This document shows, in pieces, positions 1 through 7,957 of a DNA stretch of 64,000 nt. Under the pieces are notes generated by a model, which searched no databases, had not been told where the DNA came from, and saw nothing but the letters and a program-made list of their open reading frames with translations. Every line of letters begins with the position of its first letter. Position 1 is the stretch's first letter. Where the stretch lies: contig NZ_WSUT01000005.1 in assembly GCF_009789535.1 (NCBI RefSeq), forward strand, positions 1,418,501-1,482,500, read 5' to 3'. The position numbers were made by a program, and so were the translations under genes. This DNA is from Sphingomonas carotinifaciens (GTDB taxonomy: Bacteria > Pseudomonadota > Alphaproteobacteria > Sphingomonadales > Sphingomonadaceae).

Positions 1-308
1 GCGTCGTCATGGACGATTTCGGCACCGGCTGCTCCTCGCTCAGCAGCCTGCAACAATTCGGCTTCAACAAGATCAAGATCGACCGCAGTTTCGTCGCCAA
101 TATGCGCGACGACCGGGCCTCGCGCTCCATCGTGCGCGCCACCATCGGGCTGGGGCGCAGCCTGGACATGCTGGTGGTCGCCGAGGGTGTGGAAACCGAG
201 GAACAGATGCGGATGCTGCGCGCCGAAGGGTGCGCGCAGGTTCAAGGGTATCTGGTCGGCGCACCTGCCAAGCTGACGGGGGCGGTGGCGGTGACGGCGG
301 CCGGCTGA
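1..308 (+). CDS. EAL-domain c-di-GMP phosphodiesterase, C-terminal fragment
   Basis: This is the end of an EAL-domain protein whose start lies before the window; about 100 residues remain in frame from base 3. They hold the paired metal-binding aspartates (DDFGTG), the lysine of KIDRSFV, the glutamate of AEGVETE and a VQGYLVG motif, so the visible half of the active site looks intact. EAL enzymes hydrolyse cyclic di-GMP to pGpG. Any GGDEF, PAS or membrane region upstream cannot be seen. Its last 67 bases overlap the convergent response-regulator gene. A second EAL gene lies at 50262. Confidence 0.85.
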   Translation, partial: VVMDDFGTGCSSLSSLQQFGFNKIKIDRSFVANMRDDRASRSIVRATIGLGRSLDMLVVAEGVETEEQMRMLRAEGCAQVQGYLVGAPAKLTGAVAVTAAG

Positions 309-715
309 GAACCGGTGCAGTCGTGAACGGGGCCGGCCGCCTGTGCCGGGGCACGGGGCGGCGGCGAGGCCAGCGCGTCGATGAGCTGACGCACCGTATA
401 GGGCTTTGGCAGGAACCGGACGCCCGGCGGAATGGTGCTGAGCGGGGGTGAAACCGCGCCGGAGGTGACCAGCACCGAAATGTCCGGCCAGCGCGCCTGA
501 ATCAGCGCCGCGAGATCGAGGCCGTTAAGCGATCCCGGCATCGCGATGTCGGTGAACACCGTGCGGATTCCGGGATAACGTGACAGCGCCTCCAGTGCGG
601 TATCTGCGTCGTCCGCCTGGATGACGTCATACCCTGCATCCTCGAACGCCAGGCGGCAGTGCAGGAGCAGGAGAGGCTGGTCCTCGACGACCAGGATCAT
701 GGGACGTGTAGTCAT
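242..715 (-). CDS. single-domain response regulator with disordered tail
   Basis: A 157-residue protein made of one receiver domain. It has the acidic pair E11/D12 (VVEDQP), phosphoacceptor D56 (FTDIAMPG), T84 (VLVTSG) and K104 (LPKPY), so it should be phosphorylatable. No output domain follows; residues from about 118 are a Pro/Ala-rich tail. The DIAMPG..NGL context resembles receivers paired with HWE/HisKA_2 kinases, which is an inference. The 3' end overlaps the EAL gene on the other strand by 67 bases, so part of the tail is encoded antisense to it. No clear ribosome binding site precedes the ATG, so the start could be M6. The partner kinase is not in the window. Confidence 0.82.
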   Translation of the reverse strand: MTTRPMILVVEDQPLLLLHCRLAFEDAGYDVIQADDADTALEALSRYPGIRTVFTDIAMPGSLNGLDLAALIQARWPDISVLVTSGAVSPPLSTIPPGVRFLPKPYTVRQLIDALASPPPRAPAQAAGPVHDCTGSQPAAVTATAPVSLAGAPTRYP

Positions 716-841
716 GCGGGAACGAACGGCGTCCGGCCGCTGCCGTTCCGGCGTTAACCCTCATTGTGGGTATAGTCCGAACCGGTAACGCGGCCAGCCG
801 AGAAAGGGTCCGGTATCGTACAAACAGCATACCGATTGATG

Positions 842-855
842 CTGATCTGGATCAA
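842..855. promoter_or_regulatory. FNR/FixK-type box (one mismatch)
   Basis: CTGAT-CTGG-ATCAA differs from the FNR/FixK consensus TTGAT-N4-ATCAA at one base. It sits in the divergent spacer between the response regulator (start 715, minus) and the secreted TPR gene (start 992, plus). The 16 bases TGATCTGGATCAAAAC recur exactly in the box at 37809. Confidence 0.45.
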
Positions 856-939
856 AACACTGGATTGGAACGGCAAAATTTGTGGTCGTTACAGCGTGCG
901 ACGGGGCGTGGCCGAACCGGACATAGGTGCTTGCATCTC

Positions 940-978
940 CGTCACGAAAGTGACACTCTCTCGTCATAAAAGTGAAAC
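940..978 (+). promoter_or_regulatory. tandem operator-like direct repeats
   Basis: Two 17-base direct repeats, CGTCACGAAAGTGACAC (940-956) and CGTCATAAAAGTGAAAC (962-978), start 22 bases apart, about two helical turns. The first contains the palindrome GTCAC-GAAA-GTGAC. They end just before the Shine-Dalgarno sequence of the TPR gene. They look like a double binding site for a regulator I cannot identify. Confidence 0.4.
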
Positions 979-991
979 ATAGGAGGTTGCG

Positions 992-1342
992 ATGCGTGCA
1001 GTGGCGCGGGTGGCGATGATCGTGGCGGGGATGACGATGGCAGTGCCGGCATTGGCCGGTGAGCGGACGGGCTATGTGCAGATCGCGGCGGGCGACCTTT
1101 CGGGCGCGGAGCGGACGTTGCAAGCCGAACGCCGCATCTTTCCCGATCGTCCCGAACTGATGTTGAACCTGGCGGCGATCTATGCCGCGACGAACCGGGC
1201 CAGCGAGGCGCGGTCGCTGTACAGCGACGTGCTGCGGCGCGACGTGGTGCAGATGGACATGCCCTCCGGCGCGGTGGTGTCGTCGCATGCCGTGGCGCAG
1301 GCCGGGTTGAACCGGCTCGCGCCGACGATGGCCTCGCGCTGA
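992..1342 (+). CDS. small secreted tetratricopeptide-repeat protein
   Basis: A 116-residue protein with a signal peptide (hydrophobic run, then PALAG near residue 23) and one clear TPR-like unit, roughly residues 45-80 (LNLAAIYA followed by ASEARSLY). It probably works in the periplasm as a small scaffold; its partner is unknown. The start is well supported: a perfect AGGAGG lies 5 bases before the ATG. The upstream spacer holds an FNR-like box and tandem operator-like repeats, so expression is probably regulated. No operon partner follows. Confidence 0.75.
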   Translation: MRAVARVAMIVAGMTMAVPALAGERTGYVQIAAGDLSGAERTLQAERRIFPDRPELMLNLAAIYAATNRASEARSLYSDVLRRDVVQMDMPSGAVVSSHAVAQAGLNRLAPTMASR

Positions 1343-1438
1343 CACGCCGCCGGGCGTTCCGGGGGCGGGCGTCCGTCCGGTGACAGGGGTGCCGTGTCTC
1401 CGCCTTGTCCGCGGGGAGCGGCGCCCTTCATGCGTCAT

Positions 1439-1478
1439 GATCCCGCGGGATCGGGGAGGGCCCCTGTAACGCGGGGCC
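1439..1478. terminator. hairpin after dcd, plus a 14-bp palindrome
   Basis: GGCCCC (1459-1464) pairs with GGGGCC (1473-1478) around an 8-base loop directly after the dcd stop codon. A perfect 14-base palindrome centred on CCGCGG lies next to it (1439-1452). There is no T-run, so termination is only a guess. Confidence 0.3.
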
Positions 1479-2033
1479 TTACAGTTTGGGCAGGGTCACG
1501 CCGCGCTGGCCCATATATTTGCCCATGCGGTCGGCATAGCTGACCTCGCAGGGCTCGTTCCCCCTCAGGAAGAGGAACTGGCACGCGCCTTCGTTCGCAT
1601 AGATCTTGGCGGGAAGCGGCGTGGTGTTGGAAAATTCCAGCGTCACATGTCCCTCCCAGCCGGGCTCCAGCGGGGTGACGTTCACGATGATGCCGCAGCG
1701 CGCATAGGTCGACTTGCCGAGGCAGATGACCAGCACGTCGCGCGGCACCCGGAAATATTCCACGGTGCGCGCCAGCGCGAAGCTGTTGGGCGGGATGATG
1801 CACACATCCGTCTTGCGATCGACGAAGCTGTTCGAGGCGAAGTCCTTTGGATCGACCAGCGCATTGTCGACATTGGTGAAGATCTTGAACTCGTCGGCGA
1901 CGCGCGCGTCATAGCCGTAGGAGGACAGGCCGTAGCTGATGCAGCCGTCGCGGCGCTGCCCCTCCACAAAGGGTTCAATCATGCGATCGGCGAGCGCCGT
2001 TTCGCGAATCCAGCGGTCGGACAGGATGGACAT
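1479..2033 (-). CDS. dcd: dCTP deaminase
   Basis: A 184-residue protein that deaminates dCTP to dUTP, feeding thymidylate synthesis. Family features visible in order are the N-terminal MSILSDRWI, the [10 protein letters not shown] core, the catalytic-region segment with [16 protein letters not shown], and the C-terminal QRGVTLPKL. Length and sequence fit the homotrimeric Dcd family rather than the bifunctional deaminase/dUTPase. It lies 72 bases downstream of an ABC exporter on the same strand; a functional link is not evident. A hairpin follows the stop codon. Confidence 0.95.
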   Translation of the reverse strand: MSILSDRWIRETALADRMIEPFVEGQRRDGCISYGLSSYGYDARVADEFKIFTNVDNALVDPKDFASNSFVDRKTDVCIIPPNSFALARTVEYFRVPRDVLVICLGKSTYARCGIIVNVTPLEPGWEGHVTLEFSNTTPLPAKIYANEGACQFLFLRGNEPCEVSYADRMGKYMGQRGVTLPKL

Positions 2034-2105
2034 GACGATTCCCTTTTTTCGGGTGGCTCCATCGCCGGTTCGGGCGGGCGGGGCAAGGGGCGCCCGGGCG
2101 ATCCC

Positions 2106-3878
<1,773 letters not shown>

Positions 3879-4100
3879 GCGACAAGCGCCTAGCAGTGTG
3901 GGGCAGGCCGCTCAACGGGGGGCGGGTCGATCGGCACAGTGCGGGCGTCGCATCGAACGGGCGGGTTCGTGCGTTGAGGGATCAATCCGATGGCGGAACG
4001 AAACGCCCCGACATGACGAAGACGCCATATATTGGTCATCATTCGGCGACCACTTCGTGATAAACAGGGCCTAACCCCATTTGGGGAGTGAGGATCGCGA

Positions 4101-5318
4101 ATGCTGTACGACGCCTATGAAATGCACCGTTCGATGATGGCGGGTGCAAGCGCGCTGGCCAATTTCGGGGCCGGCCTGTTGCAGAACCCCGCCAATCCCT
4201 TCGCTTATTTCGGCGGCGGTGCGATTATCGGATCGGCGCTGGAGGTGTTCGCCCATGCGTCCGCGACTCGCGGAAAGCCGGCCTTCGGATTGACGCACAC
4301 GACGATCGACGGTCGCGAGGTGGCGGTGACCGAGGAGATCGTGACCCGCCTGCCGTTCGGGCAGTTGAAGCGGTTCCGGCGCGAGGGCGTGGAGAACAGC
4401 CCCAAGCTGCTGATCGTGGCGCCGATGTCGGGGCATTATGCGACGCTGTTGCGCGGCACCGTCGAGCGGATGCTGCCGTCATGCGAGGTTTATATCACCG
4501 ACTGGCGCGATGCGCGGCTGGTGCCGGTGTCCGCCGGGCGGTTCGATCTGGACGATTATATCGATTATCTGATCGCCTTTCTGGAAGCGATCGGGCCGGG
4601 CGCGCACATGCTGGCGGTGTGCCAGCCCTCCGTTCCCAGCTATGCCGCGGCGGCGCTGATGAGCGCGGATGGGCATCCGTGCCGGCCGAAGTCGCTGACG
4701 ATGATGGGCGGCCCGGTCGATACGCGCGAGGCGCCGACCGCCGTCAATACGCTGGCGACCGAGCGGCCGCATGCCTGGTTCGAACAGAATGCCATCGCCA
4801 CGGTGCCGATGACCTATCCCGGCGCCGGCCGCCGCGTCTATCCGGGTTTTCTGCAACTCGCCGGGTTCATGTCGATGAACTTGGGCAACCACATGATCAG
4901 CCATTGGGAGATGTTCAAGCATCTGGTCCAGGGCGATGGTCAGGGTGCGGAGCAGACCAAGGACTTCTACGACGAATATCGCGCGGTATGCGACATGACC
5001 GCCGAATTCTATCTGCAAACGGTGAAGCTGGTTTTCCAGACGCATGCCCTGCCCAAGGGCGAGATGACACATCGCGGCCGTCCGGTCGATCCGGCGGCGA
5101 TCACCGACATCGCGCTGCTGGCGATCGAGGGAGAACGCGACGACATTTCGGGGCTGGGCCAGACCAAGGCGGCATTGACGCTGGCGACGGCACTGCCTGA
5201 CAACAAGAAGAAGTATCTGATGGCCGAGAATGTCGGCCATTACGGCATCTTCAACGGGTCGAAGTGGCGCAACCGCATTGCGCCGGTGGTCGAGGAATGG
5301 ATCGCGGCGAACGCGTGA
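4101..5318 (+). CDS. phaZ: intracellular polyhydroxyalkanoate depolymerase
   Basis: A 405-residue protein of the intracellular PHB depolymerase family, which cuts stored polyhydroxybutyrate granules into 3-hydroxybutyrate oligomers. The family uses a cysteine nucleophile in a CQP motif; here it is C174 in LAVCQPSVP. The C-terminal half matches the PHB depolymerase C-terminal domain (GERDDISG, then NVGHYGIFNG containing the likely catalytic histidine). There is no signal peptide, as expected for a cytosolic enzyme. A GAGG lies about 10 bases before the ATG. With hbdH (31623) and the thiolase at 39439 it would allow PHB to be converted to acetyl-CoA. Confidence 0.9.
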   Translation: MLYDAYEMHRSMMAGASALANFGAGLLQNPANPFAYFGGGAIIGSALEVFAHASATRGKPAFGLTHTTIDGREVAVTEEIVTRLPFGQLKRFRREGVENSPKLLIVAPMSGHYATLLRGTVERMLPSCEVYITDWRDARLVPVSAGRFDLDDYIDYLIAFLEAIGPGAHMLAVCQPSVPSYAAAALMSADGHPCRPKSLTMMGGPVDTREAPTAVNTLATERPHAWFEQNAIATVPMTYPGAGRRVYPGFLQLAGFMSMNLGNHMISHWEMFKHLVQGDGQGAEQTKDFYDEYRAVCDMTAEFYLQTVKLVFQTHALPKGEMTHRGRPVDPAAITDIALLAIEGERDDISGLGQTKAALTLATALPDNKKKYLMAENVGHYGIFNGSKWRNRIAPVVEEWIAANA

Positions 5319-5326
5319 TCAACGGG

Positions 5327-5354
5327 TGCGGGCGGCGGATGACCGCCGCCCGCA
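5327..5354. terminator. bidirectional terminator hairpin
   Basis: A 12-bp GC-rich stem (5327-5338 with 5343-5354, loop ATGA) sits exactly between the convergent phaZ and stress-protein genes. It is followed by TTTCCC on the plus strand. Confidence 0.6.
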
Positions 5355-5363
5355 TTTCCCAGG

Positions 5364-5846
5364 TCAGGCGACCGAATTCACCTTGGCGTGGCTGGACGAT
5401 TCCTCCGCGCTGATCGTGCCGCCGAACAGCATCTTCAGGCGACCGGAGACCGATACGTCGGTTTCCCAGAGTTCCGCCGAGTCGATATCGAAGCGCAGCA
5501 GCGCAAGATTGGGATCTTCCTTGCCGCCCGGGAACCAGGCCTCGACCTGCTTGTCCCACAGCTTGTCGATCAGAGCGCGGTCGTTATGCTGGCCGACCTT
5601 GCCCGACAGGCATGCGAAGAAGTCATGCCCCTTGCCGACGAACTGGGCCATGGCCTGACCGCCCTTGGCAATGCGGTTGTCCTTGCCGGCGAAGAAGAAC
5701 AGGGTGTTGGGATGATCGTCATCCACCTGCGCGGTCATCGGCTCGCTATGCTGGCCGTCGTTCAGGCCGATCATCACATACGGGCTGTCCTTCAGCTTGC
5801 CGATGAACTTGGCGGCGATTTCCTGCGGGCTGTCATGGTCTGCCAT
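5364..5846 (-). CDS. general-stress-type pyridoxamine-phosphate-oxidase-fold protein
   Basis: A 160-residue protein of the flavin-binding split-barrel superfamily, closest to the 'general stress protein' group typified by a Xanthomonas FMN/FAD-binding protein. Seen: the opening helix KFIGKLKDSPYVMIGL, the central FFFAGKDNRIAKGG strand-loop and a C-terminal LWETDVSVSGRLKMLFGG. The real reaction is unknown, and it is not the vitamin B6 enzyme. A good AAAGGAG precedes the ATG. I looked for an EcfG promoter upstream and found none, so stress control is suggested only by the family name. Confidence 0.8.
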   Translation of the reverse strand: MADHDSPQEIAAKFIGKLKDSPYVMIGLNDGQHSEPMTAQVDDDHPNTLFFFAGKDNRIAKGGQAMAQFVGKGHDFFACLSGKVGQHNDRALIDKLWDKQVEAWFPGGKEDPNLALLRFDIDSAELWETDVSVSGRLKMLFGGTISAEESSSHAKVNSVA

Positions 5847-5972
5847 CGAACGTCTCCTTTATGGGGTCGCTGGGAGAACGACGGGGGCGGCCGGATGGTT
5901 GCGGGCGGCTGACTAGGCGGCCATGATCCGTCCCGGCGGCAATCCCGCCGCCAGACGCACAAAGGAAAATGG

Positions 5973-6062
5973 ATGTCCGTAGCCGATCTGTGCCTGATCC
6001 TGGGTACGCTCTTTGCCTTCGGGACGCTGGTCCTGAAGATCATCGAGGTCGTACGCAGGTAA
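5973..6062 (+). CDS. 29-residue hydrophobic membrane peptide (holin-like toxin shape)
   Basis: A short reading frame with ATG at 5973, preceded by AAAGGA at a spacing of 6, and a TAA stop. The peptide begins MSVADLCLILGTLFAFG, has one membrane helix (about residues 5-25) and ends in a basic VVRR. The shape (polar start, about 20 hydrophobic residues including an FGTLV segment, Lys/Arg end) recalls small holin-like or type I toxin peptides. No homology could be tested. Twin GC-rich hairpins follow 10 bases after the stop. It lies alone between genes on the opposite strand. Confidence 0.45.
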   Translation: MSVADLCLILGTLFAFGTLVLKIIEVVRR

Positions 6063-6072
6063 GCACACGGGC

Positions 6073-6136
6073 GGGGCTCGGGCTGCAACCCGAGCCCCAA
6101 ACGTTTGAGCCCCGGCCGCTGCAACGACCGGGGCTC
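6073..6136 (+). other. two tandem hairpins able to form alternative pairings
   Basis: Hairpin 1 is GGGGCTCGGG (6073-6082) with CCCGAGCCCC (6089-6098). Hairpin 2 is GAGCCCCGG (6107-6115) with CCGGGGCTC (6128-6136). The same 8 bases GCTGCAAC occur in both loop regions. The 5' arm of hairpin 1 can instead pair with the 5' arm of hairpin 2, and the two 3' arms with each other. They may end the small-peptide transcript and the thiolase transcript from the other strand, or act as a switch. Confidence 0.55.
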
Positions 6137-6195
6137 GCAGAAAGGCGGATGTCCTCGCCACCATCATATATAAACGATGGCGCTTATCGATTCAA

Positions 6196-7371
6196 TTACA
6201 GCACCTCGAACAATCCGGCCGCCCCCATGCCGCCACCGACGCACATGGTGATGACGACATGCTTCACGCCGCGGCGCTTGCCCTCGATCAGCGCGTGGCC
6301 GGTCATGCGGGCGCCCGACATGCCATAAGGATGGCCGATCGCAATCGCGCCACCGTTTACGTTCAGGCGATCATCGGGGATGCCGAGCCGGTCGCGGCAA
6401 TACAGCACCTGGACCGCGAACGCCTCGTTCAATTCCCACAGGCCGATATCGTCCATCTTCAGACCGAACCGGTCGAGCAGCTTGGGGACGGCGAAGACCG
6501 GACCAATGCCCATCTCGTCCGGCTCGGTGCCGGCGACCGCCATGCCGACATAGCGGCCGAGCGGGGTAAGGCCGCGACGCTCCGCCTCCTTTTCCTCCAT
6601 CAGCACGCTGGCCGAGGCGCCGTCCGATAGTTGCGAGGCGTTGCCGGCGGTGACCGTGCCGTCGGGCAGCACGACCTTGAGCGCGGCAAGACCCTCCGCC
6701 GTCGTCTCCGGACGATTGCCCTCATCTTTGGCGAGGGTCACCTCGCGGTGGCTGATCGCCTTGGTCTCCTTGTCGATGATCGCCATCGTCGCGGTGACGG
6801 GGACGATCTCGGCATCGAAGCGGCCGGCCGCCTGTGCCTCGGCGGTGCGCTGTTGCGAGCGCAGGCCATATTCGTCCATCTGCGCGCGCGTGATGCCATA
6901 ACGTTTGGCGACCACCTCGGCGGTTTGCAGCATCGGCATGTAGATATCGTGATGCATCGCCTTCAGTTCCGGATCGGGCGCGACGTTCATCTTGGGCGTC
7001 TGCACCAGGCTGACGCTTTCCACGCCGCCGCCGATCACCACGTCCATCCGGTCATGGACGATTTGCTTGGCGGCGGTGGCGATCGCCATCAGGCCGCTGG
7101 CGCATTGCCGGTCGACCGACATGCCCGCGACGCTGGTCGGCAAACCGGCGCGGAGCAGCGACTGGCGCGCGATGTTGGTCGCCTGATGGCCTTGCTGAAG
7201 CGCAGCACCCAGGATCACGTCGTCGACCTCGGCGCCGTCGACGCGGGCGCGATTGAGCGCGGCCTTGATCGCATGGGCGGCCAGAGTTGGCGAGGGCAGG
7301 TCGTTGAATGCGCCGCGATAGGCACGGCCGATCGGGGTGCGGGCGGTGGAAACGAGGACGGCAGAGCGCAT
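6196..7371 (-). CDS. acetyl-CoA C-acyltransferase (thiolase, FadA-like)
   Basis: A 391-residue thiolase that cleaves 3-ketoacyl-CoA (or condenses acetyl-CoA). The nucleophile is near C90 (DRQCASG), with NEAFAVQ, the [11 protein letters not shown] histidine motif and the C-terminal general-base cysteine in MCVGGG. I chose the ATG at 7371 because AAAGGA lies 9 bases upstream; an in-frame ATG at 7392 would add a non-conserved MAKDCSP. The MaoC-type hydratase ends 24 bases upstream, which suggests a fatty-acid or PHA-related operon. It differs from the second thiolase at 39439. Confidence 0.9.
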   Translation of the reverse strand: MRSAVLVSTARTPIGRAYRGAFNDLPSPTLAAHAIKAALNRARVDGAEVDDVILGAALQQGHQATNIARQSLLRAGLPTSVAGMSVDRQCASGLMAIATAAKQIVHDRMDVVIGGGVESVSLVQTPKMNVAPDPELKAMHHDIYMPMLQTAEVVAKRYGITRAQMDEYGLRSQQRTAEAQAAGRFDAEIVPVTATMAIIDKETKAISHREVTLAKDEGNRPETTAEGLAALKVVLPDGTVTAGNASQLSDGASASVLMEEKEAERRGLTPLGRYVGMAVAGTEPDEMGIGPVFAVPKLLDRFGLKMDDIGLWELNEAFAVQVLYCRDRLGIPDDRLNVNGGAIAIGHPYGMSGARMTGHALIEGKRRGVKHVVITMCVGGGMGAAGLFEVL

Positions 7372-7395
7372 CGGGGAACAATCCTTTGCCAATGG

Positions 7396-7854
7396 TCAGA
7401 GATAGATCAGCGTGATCCACTGCGCGACGAGCGCGGGCGTATCGGCACCCTCGATTTCGACGGTGAAATCGGTGACCTGCTGATATTGTCCCGGTCGCTT
7501 CTCATCGAAGGCGGCGAGGTGGAAGCGGCCGCGTACCCGCGCGCCGGAGCGCACAGGCGTGACGAAGCGGACGGAGTTGCCGCCATAGTTCACCGCCATG
7601 CGCATCCCCTGTACGACGGGGGCATCCGCGACCTTTTCGGCAAGCTGCGGCATCAGCGACAGGGTCAGGAAACCATGCGCGATGGTGCCGCCGAACGGCG
7701 TCTGCGCGGCGCGGGCCGGGTCGACATGGATGAATTGCCGATCGCCGGTCGCCTCGGCGAAACCATCGATCATCGCTTGCGTGACGGTGATCCAGTCGGA
7801 CACGGTTTCCGTGCCGATGCGATCCCGCATGGCTGCAACGGTAATCGTCGTCAC
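7396..7854 (-). CDS. MaoC-family hotdog enoyl-CoA hydratase
   Basis: A 152-residue single-hotdog protein. The hydratase-2 type motif is present: FAEATGDRQFIHVDP, with the catalytic Asp and His, followed by GGTIAHGFLTLSLMPQL. Such enzymes hydrate enoyl-CoA, often to the R-3-hydroxyacyl-CoA used for PHA synthesis or breakdown. I prefer the GTG start at 7854, because a GGAGGGG 9 bases upstream fits it while the ATG at 7872 lies over that ribosome site. It is immediately followed by the thiolase and probably co-transcribed with it. Confidence 0.85.
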   Translation of the reverse strand: MTTITVAAMRDRIGTETVSDWITVTQAMIDGFAEATGDRQFIHVDPARAAQTPFGGTIAHGFLTLSLMPQLAEKVADAPVVQGMRMAVNYGGNSVRFVTPVRSGARVRGRFHLAAFDEKRPGQYQQVTDFTVEIEGADTPALVAQWITLIYL

Positions 7855-7957
7855 AGGCGAGTACCCCTCCATCGAATTTGGCGCTAAGCGCGCTGTATCG
7901 CTTTTCTAGGGGCTGGCCGGGTCGTTCGGCAAGCCTTGCCTGACCGGATATTTGAAC

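Noticed and set aside
867..890. GGAAC...CGTT, an EcfG-like promoter before the TPR gene
   Set aside because: The spacer is 15 bases, one short of the 16-17 allowed by the consensus.
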